From assembly GCA_021648225.1 (NCBI GenBank), contig JAKITE010000002.1, positions 1 through 64,000 of the forward strand: DNA of 64,000 bases. The letters run 5' to 3'. Positions 31,090-40,428 of the stretch are shown piece by piece. The position numbers were made by a program, and so were the translations under genes. Source of the DNA: Paracoccaceae bacterium (lineage in GTDB: Bacteria > Pseudomonadota > Alphaproteobacteria > Rhodobacterales > Rhodobacteraceae). The number at the start of each line of letters is the position of its first letter. Position 1 is the stretch's first letter. Under the pieces are notes generated by a model, which searched no databases, was not told the origin of the DNA, and worked only from the letters and a program-made list of their open reading frames with translations.

Positions 31090-31538
31090 ATTAGCATTCC
31101 TTCACAGTCTTGCGCCCAAAATGTTGCAGCGCATAAGAGTCGCAACAGGTTTACCCCCCGCCACTGGGCAGGTCAACCGAACAAGCGTGCAATTACACAT
31201 ATTCACCTTTCCTGAATTGACCTGAATCAAGCTGGAATTATGGAAAATTAGCGAGGCAAGGTTAACAAGCTGACAAAGCCGGTTTTATCTTGGCATTCGC
31301 GTGATCAAGCCCCGAACGCCACCTTTGCAAATCCGGCATTTATTTCAATTCCCGACAGGTATTCATGTGCCGGATAAGTAAAACAATGGGTTTTTGACCG
31401 AAAACCGGCTAAAATTGTAACATTCATAAAGCAACCGTTATCTCACCGGCTTGTGAATAGCAGTTGATTGGAACTCTGTTTAGCAATTGTAACGTCCACT
31501 GTGACAATGTTTCAATATACCAAAAAGGGAAATAAAAA
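31090..31538. other. Divergent intergenic region between nuoA and bufA
   Basis: 449 bp with no credible gene. It must hold the promoters of the nuo unit (minus) and the bufferin operon (plus). Two exact copies of AATTGTAAC lie at 31413-31421 and 31485-31493 upstream of bufA, 72 bp apart. They could be binding sites or GTAAC-type -35 elements of an ECF sigma factor, but no matching -10 is clear. Confidence 0.5.
31148..31176 (-). promoter_or_regulatory. Candidate sigma70-type promoter for the nuo operon
   Basis: On the minus strand TTGACC (31176-31171) and TAAACC (31153-31148) are 17 bp apart, about 60 bp before the nuoA start. The -10 is weak. A conserved-looking stretch CTCTTATGCGCTGCAACAT lies between it and nuoA. 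Confidence 0.35.
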
Positions 31539-31847
31539 ATGTCTAACACTATTGTAAAAAGCCTTGTAATCGCGTCTTCGGTTGCGGCTGCTGTTGCCGC
31601 AAACACCGGCACGGTTGCTGCGCAAGCTTCGGAAAAATGCTATGGCATTGCGTTGGCTGGCGAAAACGACTGCGCGGCAGGCCCCGGCACCACTTGTGCG
31701 GGCAGCTCAACCGTTGATTATCAGGGCAATGCCTGGTCGATGGTGCCTGCGGGCACCTGCGAAACCACCAAGGTTGAAGGTATGGATTCCATGGGCAACG
31801 AACGCATGGGTTCGCTGGAAGCGCTGGAACGCGATGTTCCTGCATAA
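31539..31847 (+). CDS. bufA: Bufferin precursor peptide (DUF2282, BufA1-type)
   Basis: 102-residue RiPP precursor. A long N-terminal signal (about residues 1-30, [21 protein letters not shown]) sends it to the periplasm, and the core carries four cysteines: KCYGIA (34), ENDC (45), TTC (53) and AGTC (74). In characterised bufferins the MNIO enzyme BufB with BufC converts core cysteines to thiooxazole-type groups that bind copper. The next three genes are that machinery. AAGGGAAA precedes the ATG. A strong hairpin after the stop may raise the level of this transcript over the enzymes. Confidence 0.9.
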   Translation: MSNTIVKSLVIASSVAAAVAANTGTVAAQASEKCYGIALAGENDCAAGPGTTCAGSSTVDYQGNAWSMVPAGTCETTKVEGMDSMGNERMGSLEALERDVPA

Positions 31848-31869
31848 TTTCAGGCCTGTATAAAATAAC

Positions 31870-31892
31870 CGGGCCTGCCATTGGCGGGCCCG
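31870..31892 (+). terminator. Hairpin between bufA and bufB (attenuator or processing site)
   Basis: Ten-base arms CGGGCCTGCC and GGCGGGCCCG (one G-U pair) enclose a 3-base loop, 22 bases after the bufA stop. The following ATCCCTTGCTTT is only partly T-rich, so it is probably a leaky terminator or a 3' stabiliser rather than a full stop. Confidence 0.6.
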
Positions 31893-31916
31893 ATCCCTTG
31901 CTTTGAAAGACCGAAA

Positions 31917-32768
31917 ATGAACAATTATGCCACCCAAAGCAGTATTCCCGCCCTGGCAGGCGTGGGCTATAAACCCCAGCACCTTGACGATATCAATGCG
32001 GATGCGGGTAATGTAAAATGGCTTGAAATCCATGCCGAGAACTATATGGCCGATGGCGGGCCACCCATCGCCCAGCTGCGCCATTTACGCGACAGGTTTC
32101 CGGTTTCCTGCCACGGCGTCGGCCTGTCCATCGGTGGCGAACTGCCATTAAACAAAGACCATCTGTTGCGGCTGAAAAAGCTGATCGACTGGCTGCAACC
32201 CGGGTTGTTTTCCGAACATCTGGCATGGTCCACCCATGAGGCCGGTTTTTTGAATGACCTGTTGCCCTTGCCCTATAATACCGCAACCGTAAAACGGGTA
32301 GCAGACCATATTGACGAAGTGCAGGAATTTCTGGGCCGGCAAATGTTGCTGGAAAATCCGTCGGCTTATGTGGCGTTCAAATCGACAACCATGGATGAAA
32401 TCGATTTTTTGAACGAAATTGTCGCGCGCACCGGCTGCGGATTGCTGCTGGATGTCAACAATGTGTTTGTTTCAAGCACCAACCAGCAATACTCCCCCGA
32501 GGATTATATCGACCGTTTTCCGGTTGAACATATCGGCGAACTGCACCTTGGCGGCCATGCCGAAGATACGGATGATTACGGTGAAAAACTGTTGATCGAC
32601 AGCCATGACAACCCCGTGGTTGATCCGGTCTGGAAATTGTTTGACCGGCTTTTGGCGCGCTCCGGCCCCAAACCCGCCTTGATAGAATGGGATAACGACA
32701 TCCCCGACTGGCCGGTGCTGGAAAACGAAGCCGCACGGGCAACCGCAGCATTGGGTCGCGCAGCATGA
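31917..32768 (+). CDS. bufB: DUF692 multinuclear iron oxidase (MNIO), bufferin maturase
   Basis: 283-residue TIM-barrel iron enzyme that modifies cysteines of the bufferin precursor in the cytoplasm. Family landmarks are GVGYKPQH near the start, WLEIHAENYM, CHGVGLSIGG, SEHLAW, LENPS, LLLDVNNVFV and ELHLGGHAE, supplying the His/Asp/Glu iron ligands. The start at ATG 31917 is preferred over an upstream in-frame ATG that would reach into the hairpin after bufA. The 3' end overlaps bufC by 4 bp (ATGA). Confidence 0.92.
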   Translation: MNNYATQSSIPALAGVGYKPQHLDDINADAGNVKWLEIHAENYMADGGPPIAQLRHLRDRFPVSCHGVGLSIGGELPLNKDHLLRLKKLIDWLQPGLFSEHLAWSTHEAGFLNDLLPLPYNTATVKRVADHIDEVQEFLGRQMLLENPSAYVAFKSTTMDEIDFLNEIVARTGCGLLLDVNNVFVSSTNQQYSPEDYIDRFPVEHIGELHLGGHAEDTDDYGEKLLIDSHDNPVVDPVWKLFDRLLARSGPKPALIEWDNDIPDWPVLENEAARATAALGRAA

Positions 32769-33514
32769 CCCTGTCCGATTTTGCCCCTGCATTATTAAAC
32801 GTCAAACTTCCGGTTCCCGATGATCTGGTTGGCCCCAAAGGCCGCCCCGCAGGTCGGCGGTTTAATGTGTATCGCAATAATGTAGTGCATTCCCTGTCCG
32901 AGGCTTTGGCAGCGGCCTATCCGGTTATTAAAAAACTGGTTGGCGATGAATTTTTCAAAGCCATGGCCAATGTTTTTGTGCGCCAGTTTCCGCCCTCCAG
33001 CCCGATGATGTTTCAATTTGCAGCCGAATTTCCGGTGTTTCTGGAGAGCTTTCCACCGGTGGCCCACCTGCCCTATCTGCCCGATGTGGCGCGCCTTGAA
33101 CGCGCAAGGCGGCAATCCTATAATGCCGCTGACGCGAACCCGATTGATGGCGCGGTTCTGGCGATTGCCAGCCCCGAACAGTTGATGGGCGCGCAGCTTG
33201 GCTTGCACCCGAGCATGCGGGTTGTGATTTCAAAATATCCAATTCTGACCATTTGGGAAAACAACAATTCCGACAGTCAAAAACCGCTGCCAGGCGGCGG
33301 GCAGGATGTTTTGATCTGCCGCCCGAAAGACACGCTCGAGATGCGAATTCTACCCAAAGGCGGTGCTGGATTTTTGCGGGCATTGTTTGAAAACAAAACC
33401 TTGGCCAAGGCCAATGAAACGGCCGAGCAAACCAACGGGTTTGACCTGACACAAAACATAAGCGGCCTGCTGGCGGCGCAATTATTAATAAAAACAACAT
33501 TAAAAGGGACTTGA
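32765..33514 (+). CDS. bufC: DUF2063 partner protein of the MNIO enzyme (BufC-type)
   Basis: 249 residues. The N-terminal DUF2063 domain shows GRRFNVYRNNVVHSLSEAL, AAYPVIKKLVGDEFF, and LPDVARLERARRQ, the family hallmarks. In known systems this protein binds the precursor and presents it to BufB. Start overlaps the bufB stop (ATGA), so the two are made together. Confidence 0.9.
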   Translation: MTLSDFAPALLNVKLPVPDDLVGPKGRPAGRRFNVYRNNVVHSLSEALAAAYPVIKKLVGDEFFKAMANVFVRQFPPSSPMMFQFAAEFPVFLESFPPVAHLPYLPDVARLERARRQSYNAADANPIDGAVLAIASPEQLMGAQLGLHPSMRVVISKYPILTIWENNNSDSQKPLPGGGQDVLICRPKDTLEMRILPKGGAGFLRALFENKTLAKANETAEQTNGFDLTQNISGLLAAQLLIKTTLKGT

Positions 33515-33516
33515 AA

Positions 33517-34053
33517 ATGCGTGCATTAATCGGATTACATAACGGGGTTTTCTCTGCGATATCAACGCTTACCGGCCCATGGCTGTTACCAACACTGATG
33601 CGGTTTACATTCGCTGCCACCTTGTTGCAATATTTCTGGAACTCGGCCCAGACCAAACTGGATGGCGGGCTGTTTTCGCTTAGCTTCGGTGCCTATGCAC
33701 AGGTATTACCGCGCAAATATGAATCGCTGGGTTACGACCCGAGCCTGTTAAGCTTTTTCGACAAAGCCGTTGTTTTTGCAGGCACATATGCAGAATTTAT
33801 CCTGCCTGCGCTAATTGTGATCGGCTTGTTTACGCGGCTTGCCTCGATCGGCATGATCGGCTTTATCGCGGTGCTGACCTATGTGGATATATACGGCCAT
33901 ATGGCGGATCCGGTGACCATCGGCACATGGTTTGATCGTATTCAGGATAGCCAGATCATGGATCAACGGCTGTTCTGGATTGTGGTTTTGATCACGCTTG
34001 TTGTCAAAGGCGCGGGGCCGGTCTCGGTTGACCGGTTGATCAAGCTCAAGTGA
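33517..34053 (+). CDS. DoxX-family membrane protein of the bufferin operon
   Basis: 178 residues with about four hydrophobic helices and the DoxX-like stretch IVIGLFTRLASIGMIGF. DoxX proteins are the usual fourth member (BufD) of bufferin operons; their exact task is not settled. The ATG at 33517 follows AAAAGGGA; an in-frame TTG at 33511 is not needed. It lies 2 bp after bufC. Confidence 0.85.
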   Translation: MRALIGLHNGVFSAISTLTGPWLLPTLMRFTFAATLLQYFWNSAQTKLDGGLFSLSFGAYAQVLPRKYESLGYDPSLLSFFDKAVVFAGTYAEFILPALIVIGLFTRLASIGMIGFIAVLTYVDIYGHMADPVTIGTWFDRIQDSQIMDQRLFWIVVLITLVVKGAGPVSVDRLIKLK

Positions 34054-34074
34054 CGGTGGGTGTGGGCGCCCGCC

Positions 34075-34515
34075 CTACAGCTCGTCACTTAACAACACAT
34101 TGCTTTCTACCTCCCCGACCCCGGGGAGGGTCATGATACGACGCCGCAATATACGTTCAAAATCCGACAGATCCCGTGCCACGACTTTTAGACGATAATC
34201 ATATACCCCCAGCACATGTTGCACCAGTTGCACCTCGGGAATGGCGCAAACCGCCCGTTCAAAATCCTCCAGCCCGACACGGCCTTTGGCGGCCAGTTTC
34301 ACCCCCAGATAAACCACCACATCAAAGCCCAGCTTAAACCGGTCCAGCACGATCTGCCGCCCAAGGATAATCCCCGCATCCTCCAACCGTTTGACCCGCC
34401 GCCAAGCACTGGGCTGGGTCAAACCGGTCAACTTGCCAAGCGCAGCCGCGCTTAACCCGCCATCCTGTTGCAATGCCCGCAAAATCGCGCGGTCGGTATC
34501 ATCCAGATCAATCAT
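34075..34515 (-). CDS. Lrp/AsnC-family transcriptional regulator (second of pair)
   Basis: 146 residues: N-terminal helix-turn-helix (LGKLTGLTQPSAWRRVKRLE) then a RAM effector domain (VQLVQHVLGVYDYRLKVVA). Regulators of this type sense amino acids. It overlaps the upstream paralogue by 4 bp, so the two may act as a heteromer. The divergent neighbour is ilvC, an obvious possible target, but no operator could be proven. Confidence 0.9.
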   Translation of the reverse strand: MIDLDDTDRAILRALQQDGGLSAAALGKLTGLTQPSAWRRVKRLEDAGIILGRQIVLDRFKLGFDVVVYLGVKLAAKGRVGLEDFERAVCAIPEVQLVQHVLGVYDYRLKVVARDLSDFERILRRRIMTLPGVGEVESNVLLSDEL

Positions 34516-34970
34516 ATCGGCAATGCCTCGCTGTTTTTGACCTCGGCCACCAGCATCAGCGATTCGACCTCCGACATATGGGGCAGCGCCAATATACGTT
34601 CACGGTAAATCTGCTGATAATGGGCCAGATCACGGGCCCGCACATCCATGCGAATATCCACCCGCCCAAGCAGGGTTTGAATGGCGTGGACCTCGGGGAT
34701 TTGACGCGCGGCGGCGATAAATTCATCAAAAGCATTGCTGCGGGTTTTATCCAGCGTTATGCGTAAAAACACCTCTACCGCCAACCCGAGCGCACGGTGA
34801 TTGATAATAACCGCCCGCCCTTTGATCACGCCGGCAGATTCAAGCCGCGCCAGCCGCCGCGCACAAGGGCTGACCGACATGCCGGCTTGTAATGCCAGCT
34901 CTGCCATGGGCATCACAGCATTGCCTTGCAAAAGCCGTAAAATCTTTCGGTCTGTGCTGTCAATTTGCAT
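34512..34970 (-). CDS. Lrp/AsnC-family transcriptional regulator (first of pair)
   Basis: 152 residues with DNA-binding domain (DRKILRLLQGNAVMPMAEL, AGMSVSPCARRLARLE) and RAM domain (VHAIQTLLGRVDIRMDV). It is the promoter-proximal gene of a two-regulator operon that diverges from ilvC across 128 bp. Pairs of Lrp genes like this are common in Rhodobacterales; which amino acid they sense cannot be told here. Confidence 0.9.
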   Translation of the reverse strand: MQIDSTDRKILRLLQGNAVMPMAELALQAGMSVSPCARRLARLESAGVIKGRAVIINHRALGLAVEVFLRITLDKTRSNAFDEFIAAARQIPEVHAIQTLLGRVDIRMDVRARDLAHYQQIYRERILALPHMSEVESLMLVAEVKNSEALPI

Positions 34971-35038
34971 GATTTACCTGTATTTTTGATCGAACGCGCA
35001 TGAAACACCCCTTTACCAGCAAAATCCCCAAAAAGTAA

Positions 35039-36121
<1,083 letters not shown>

Positions 36122-36142
36122 TTTCTTAGTTGCAAAAATAAT

Positions 36143-36170
36143 CTGACGCGCCCCGTTTGGGGCGTGTCAG
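36143..36170. terminator. Strong hairpin after ilvC
   Basis: Twelve-base arms CTGACGCGCCCC and GGGGCGTGTCAG (one G-U pair) with a GTTT loop. No T-tract follows on the plus strand; ATTATTTTT follows on the minus strand. It probably ends or stabilises the ilvC transcript. Confidence 0.55.
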
Positions 36171-36188
36171 CAAGGAAAAGGAACACAG

Positions 36189-36830
36189 GTGTTTGACTAT
36201 ATAGACAACTACTGCGAACGCCTCGACCCGTCCTTCTGGGCCGAACCGCTGAATGCGTTTTCCAACCTGTCCTTCATCCTGTCGGGCCTGCTGGTTTTGC
36301 TGATGTTGAAAAATCGCCACATTCTTTCCAGCAAGCTTCTGGTCACGATATTATTAAGCATCGGTGTCGGGTCCTTTCTATTCCACACATTCGCGCAAAC
36401 ATGGGCGGCCATCGCTGATGTTGTGCCGATATTGCTGTTTATTCTGGTATATATCTATTTTTCCACCCGTGTGTATTTGCAGCAATCCAGATTAATCTCG
36501 GCCCTGTCGGTGCTTGGCTTTTTCCCTTTTGCCTTTGGCAGCTCGGCCGTGATCAGCGCGGTTTTTGGCCCCTTAAACGGTTCTACTTTATATGTAAGCG
36601 TAGCGCTGCTTATCGGGCTTTATGCCTTGGCCATGATCCGCAAAAACCGCAAAACCGCCATTGGACTGGCAATCGGGGCGGCAACGCTTGGCGTTTCGAT
36701 TGCGTTTCGCAGCATTGATCAGGCGCTTTGCCAAAGCATCCCGCAAGGCACACATTTTATGTGGCATATCCTGAATGGCCTCATGCTGGGCTGGATGATC
36801 CTGGTTTTGCACAATGCAACAAAAGCGTGA
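36189..36830 (+). CDS. Ceramidase-family (alkaline ceramidase/CREST-like) membrane protein
   Basis: 213 residues, about seven hydrophobic helices. Two zinc-site segments of the CREST hydrolase family are visible: GSFLFHTFAQTWAAIADVVP, with the His and Asp, and THFMWHILNG with paired His near the C-terminus. Such proteins are metal-dependent membrane hydrolases, of amides in alkaline ceramidases; the bacterial substrate is unknown. The start is GTG 36189 after AAGGAAAAGGAA. No obvious pathway link to ilvC upstream or gatC downstream. Confidence 0.75.
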   Translation: MFDYIDNYCERLDPSFWAEPLNAFSNLSFILSGLLVLLMLKNRHILSSKLLVTILLSIGVGSFLFHTFAQTWAAIADVVPILLFILVYIYFSTRVYLQQSRLISALSVLGFFPFAFGSSAVISAVFGPLNGSTLYVSVALLIGLYALAMIRKNRKTAIGLAIGAATLGVSIAFRSIDQALCQSIPQGTHFMWHILNGLMLGWMILVLHNATKA

Positions 36831-36905
36831 CAATCATTTGCTTGCGCCGATGCCTTGCCCGTTATAAAACCCCGCAAAACAGACGTTCATAAATCAGGAT
36901 TATCC

Positions 36906-37193
36906 ATGTCGATTGACATCAAAACCGCGAAAAAAGTCGCGCATCTGGCCCGTATCGAGGTTGCAGAATCCGCGCTGCAACCCCTCGCCGAAGAGCTTTC
37001 CAACATCCTGAATTTTATGGAACAGCTTAACGAGGTCGATATTTCAGGTGTTGAACCCATGACCTCGGTAACCCCTATGGCCCTGAAAAAACGCTGTGAT
37101 GTGGTTTCCGACGGCAATATCCAGGCCAAAATCCTGAAAAACGCCCCCGATACCCGCGAAGGTTTTTTCGCAGTGCCGAAAGTGGTGGAATAG
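36906..37193 (+). CDS. gatC: Aspartyl/glutamyl-tRNA amidotransferase subunit C
   Basis: Small stabilising subunit of the GatCAB transamidosome, which converts Glu-tRNA(Gln) or Asp-tRNA(Asn) to the amide form. 95 residues from ATG 36906 (MSIDIKTAKKVAHLARIEV), the family's usual length, with FMEQLNEVDISGVEPMTSV and REGFFAVPKVVE. A longer upstream frame is not conserved. It is 3 bp before gatA. gatB is not in the window. Confidence 0.96.
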   Translation: MSIDIKTAKKVAHLARIEVAESALQPLAEELSNILNFMEQLNEVDISGVEPMTSVTPMALKKRCDVVSDGNIQAKILKNAPDTREGFFAVPKVVE

Positions 37194-37196
37194 AAC

Positions 37197-38684
37197 ATGA
37201 CCGATCTAGCAAAACTGACCATCGCAACCGCGCGCGACGCCATGCGCGCCGGTGACTTTACCAGCGTTGAACTGACACAATCCTGTCTTGATGCCATTGA
37301 TAATGCCAAAGCCCTGAACGCTTTTTCCACCAACACCCCCGAAATTGCGCTGGACCAAGCCGCCAAAGCCGACACCCGCATTCAGGCAGGCGATGCCCCC
37401 GATATGTGCGGCATTCCGCTTGGCATCAAAGACCTGTTTTGCACCAAAGGCGTGCAAACCCAGGCCGGCAGCCATATTCTGGACGGGTTCAAACCCGAAT
37501 ACGAAAGCACAATTACCAGCCAGCTGTTTGATCGCGGCGCGGTGATGCTGGGCAAGTTGAACATGGATGAATTTGCCATGGGGTCCAGCAACGAGACCTC
37601 TTATTACGGCCCTGTCACCAGCCCTTGGCGGCGCGAAAATGACACCACGGCGCTTACACCGGGCGGTTCATCGGGCGGTTCTGCATCTGCGGTCTCGGCT
37701 GACTTATGCTTGGGTGCCACAGGCACCGATACCGGCGGCTCCATCCGTCAACCGGCAGCATTTACAGGCATTGTTGGCGTGAAACCCACCTATGGCCGCG
37801 CCTCGCGCTGGGGGGTTGTGGCTTTTGCCAGCTCGCTAGATCAAGCCGGACCAATGGTTAAAACCGTGCGCGATTCAGCCATAATGCTGGAAGCCATGTG
37901 TGGCCATGACCCAAAGGATTCCACATCCGCCGATATGGCCGTGCCCGATTTCGAGGCGGCGTTATCAGGTGATATTCGCGGCAAAAAAATCGGCATCCCG
38001 AAAGAATACCGGCTTGACGGCATGCCTGCGGAAATCGAAACCCTTTGGGCCGAGGGCGCAGAAAAGCTCCGCGATGCGGGGGCGGAAATTGTCGATATTT
38101 CCCTGCCCCACACCAAATACGCCCTGCCCGCCTATTATGTGATTGCCCCGGCCGAGGCCTCCAGCAATCTGGCGCGCTATGACGGCGTAAAATACGGCCA
38201 CCGCGCCAAAATCACCAGCGGCGAAGGCATTACCGAAATGTATGAACGCACAAGGGCCGAGGGTTTCGGCCCCGAGGTCCAGCGCCGCATCATGATCGGC
38301 GCTTATGTGCTTTCGGCAGGGTTTTACGATGCCTATTACATCCGCGCCCAAAAGGTCCGCACCCTGATCAAACAGGACTTTGAGACCGTATTTGCCAGCG
38401 GGGTTGATGCGATTTTAACCCCAGCCACACCGTCAGCAGCATTTGGCCTTGGCGAAATGGCCGATGCGGACCCGATCAAGATGTATCTGAATGATGTGTT
38501 CACGGTAACCGTTAATCTGGCCGGTCTGCCGGGGGTTTCGGTGCCAACAGGCATGGACAAAAGCGGACTTCCGCTTGGGCTGCAAATAATTGGCCGGCCC
38601 TGGGGTGAGGCTGATATGCTGAATGTTGCTTATGCGCTTGAAACCGCAAGCAAGTTTGACAGTAAACCGATAAAATGGTGGTAG
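37197..38684 (+). CDS. gatA: Aspartyl/glutamyl-tRNA amidotransferase subunit A
   Basis: Glutaminase subunit of GatCAB, releasing ammonia from glutamine. The amidase signature has the catalytic Lys in PLGIKDLF, the cis-Ser in [11 protein letters not shown] and the nucleophilic Ser in [12 protein letters not shown]. 495 residues, full length. It follows gatC by 3 bp and precedes a lipoprotein gene by 9 bp. Confidence 0.97.
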   Translation: MTDLAKLTIATARDAMRAGDFTSVELTQSCLDAIDNAKALNAFSTNTPEIALDQAAKADTRIQAGDAPDMCGIPLGIKDLFCTKGVQTQAGSHILDGFKPEYESTITSQLFDRGAVMLGKLNMDEFAMGSSNETSYYGPVTSPWRRENDTTALTPGGSSGGSASAVSADLCLGATGTDTGGSIRQPAAFTGIVGVKPTYGRASRWGVVAFASSLDQAGPMVKTVRDSAIMLEAMCGHDPKDSTSADMAVPDFEAALSGDIRGKKIGIPKEYRLDGMPAEIETLWAEGAEKLRDAGAEIVDISLPHTKYALPAYYVIAPAEASSNLARYDGVKYGHRAKITSGEGITEMYERTRAEGFGPEVQRRIMIGAYVLSAGFYDAYYIRAQKVRTLIKQDFETVFASGVDAILTPATPSAAFGLGEMADADPIKMYLNDVFTVTVNLAGLPGVSVPTGMDKSGLPLGLQIIGRPWGEADMLNVAYALETASKFDSKPIKWW

Positions 38685-38693
38685 GAGAATAGC

Positions 38694-39380
38694 ATGCGTT
38701 ACGTATCTTTCGGGCTTTTGGGGCTGGCGGCAATCGCCATTTCCGGCTGTGATATCGAGGCTGGTTCAAGCGTGAATTTCCCCCCGATTGGCGGGGTGCA
38801 ACAACCTGTTTATCAATCCCCTGATACGTTTATGCCTGAGCCGCAAGCACCCTCCGAACAAGATATGACCGCCAGCCTGACCGATGCGGTTGACGCAGCA
38901 CTTGCCGCTACCAACGATGTTAATGCGGTTGTACCGGTTACGCCGGTTGCAAATGTGCAGATTGATCCGGTCACCGGCGAAACCATTGCCTCGGATGACG
39001 GGGTGCTGAACCTTGCTGAACAATCGCAGGCAGAACAGCTGGTATTGCGCAATGCAGATGCCGCAGCGCTTGCCGCTGCCGCCGCCCAACGGGTGGTAAT
39101 TGCACCCGGCGAAATGCCCGAAGTAATCGCAGGGGTTAATATCATCGCCTATGCGCGCTCTACCACAAATGTGGTTGGCAATCGTATCATCCGCCGACCT
39201 GCCATCCGGCGCACCAATAACCGTGCCCAATGTGCCAAATTTGACACCCAGGACAATGCCCAGCGTAATTTTCTGGCCAATGGCGGCCCGCAAGAAGATC
39301 CGCTAAACCTTGACCCTGACGGCGACGGTTTTGCCTGCAGATGGTCCCCCGATGCGTATCGGGCGCTGAACTTGAATTAA
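38694..39380 (+). CDS. Lipoprotein with Excalibur-type calcium-binding C-terminus
   Basis: 228 residues. The signal peptide ends in a lipobox (AIAISGC, Cys 20), so it is probably lipid-anchored. A Val/Ala-rich, low-complexity middle follows, then a cysteine-containing C-terminal domain ending DPDGDGFACRW. The D-x-D-G-D-G-x-A-C pattern with an earlier Cys (CAKF) matches the Excalibur calcium-binding motif found in extracellular proteins. AGGAG precedes the ATG and the gene is 9 bp after gatA, so it is probably cotranscribed although unrelated in function. Confidence 0.75.
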   Translation: MRYVSFGLLGLAAIAISGCDIEAGSSVNFPPIGGVQQPVYQSPDTFMPEPQAPSEQDMTASLTDAVDAALAATNDVNAVVPVTPVANVQIDPVTGETIASDDGVLNLAEQSQAEQLVLRNADAAALAAAAAQRVVIAPGEMPEVIAGVNIIAYARSTTNVVGNRIIRRPAIRRTNNRAQCAKFDTQDNAQRNFLANGGPQEDPLNLDPDGDGFACRWSPDAYRALNLN

Positions 39381-39466
39381 TAGATTGATCAGCCGCACCA
39401 AGGTTATGCTTGCGGAAAAGCTGAAATTATGCCTTTCTGCGCCAAATTATTTTCAGGAGCATTTTT

Positions 39467-40261
39467 ATGATTGATCTATTAACCTTTGGCAACCTTGCCA
39501 ATCTGGTCATTTTATTATTTCTTCAGGCCGTGCTTGGCTTTGACAATCTTTTATATATCTCGATTGAATCGCGCCGCGCACCGGCTGAACATCAGGCAAA
39601 GGTTCGCAAATGGGGCATCATCATTGCGGTAGCGCTGCGGGTTGTGCTGCTGTTTGTGATGATCCAGCTGATTGAAACCCTGAAAGCGCCGTTCTTTTCG
39701 CTAAATATCTCCGGCATTGTCGAGGGCAATTTCAATTTTGCCACGCTGGTATTTTTGTTTGGCGGGGTGTTTATTATGTATACCGCCGTTAAGGAAATCA
39801 GCCATATGCTGGCGATTGAACATCTGGAAGAAGGTGTCGCAAAACGCAAACATAAATCGGCATTTCAGGTTATCATGATGATTGTATTCATGAATTTAAT
39901 CTTCAGCTTTGATTCCGTGCTGTCAGCACTGGCCATTACCGATGTGTTTCCGGTGCTGGCCACAGCCATTTTACTGTCGGGGCTGGCAATGGTTTTGCTG
40001 GCCGACGGTGTTGCCGAATTTATCAAGAAAAACCGTATGTATGAGGTGCTGGGCCTGTTTATCCTGCTGATCGTTGGCATTGTATTGCTGGGCGAGGCTG
40101 GCCATGAGGGGCAGATCAAACTGTTTGGTTTCGCGGTAGAACCGATTAGCAAAACCACCTTCTATTTCTCGATCGCGGTGTTGGTCGTGGTGGAAATCAT
40201 CCAGTCAAAATACAAGAAAAAGCTGGCCTATGAACGGGCACGCCAACAAGCAAAACAATAA
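39467..40261 (+). CDS. TerC-family integral membrane protein
   Basis: 264 residues with about seven hydrophobic helices, the FLQAVLGFDNLLYISI opening with the conserved Asp, FGGVFIMYTAVKEI, and MNLIFSFDSVLSALAIT with the second conserved Asp. TerC/Alx proteins are linked to tellurite resistance and manganese export. AGGAG sits seven bases before the ATG. It heads a run of genes (XpaC, TelA, SPFH, zinc ribbon) of the kind assigned to membrane-stress responses, which supports the envelope-stress reading over a simple ion transporter. Confidence 0.88.
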   Translation: MIDLLTFGNLANLVILLFLQAVLGFDNLLYISIESRRAPAEHQAKVRKWGIIIAVALRVVLLFVMIQLIETLKAPFFSLNISGIVEGNFNFATLVFLFGGVFIMYTAVKEISHMLAIEHLEEGVAKRKHKSAFQVIMMIVFMNLIFSFDSVLSALAITDVFPVLATAILLSGLAMVLLADGVAEFIKKNRMYEVLGLFILLIVGIVLLGEAGHEGQIKLFGFAVEPISKTTFYFSIAVLVVVEIIQSKYKKKLAYERARQQAKQ

Positions 40262-40335
40262 GGTAGGCTCTGGCTTTTAAGTAAAACCGCACTATATTAA
40301 CAATTATCTGCGCATTCAGCGCCAAGGAAAAATAC

Positions 40336-40428
40336 ATGTCGGGTAAAACCCTGCAATTGATTGCATATCTTGTGCTGGTCAGCCTTATCTGGGTGGTTGC
40401 CGCCGGTTCTTACGGGTGGATTTCCTGA
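40336..40428 (+). CDS. 30-residue single-helix membrane peptide before xpaC
   Basis: The ORF reads MSGKTLQLIAYLVLVSLIWV and ends AAGSYGWIS: a charged start, one hydrophobic helix and a short tail. AAGGAA lies at usable spacing before the ATG, and the TGA shares its last base with the ATG of the next gene (TGATG), so translation is coupled. No family was recognised. It could be a small membrane partner of XpaC/TelA or a translational leader. Confidence 0.55.
   Translation: MSGKTLQLIAYLVLVSLIWVVAAGSYGWIS

Noticed and set aside
31424..31612. 62-codon minus-strand ORF over the bufA start
   Set aside because: Antisense to the bufferin precursor; no ribosome-binding site or family.
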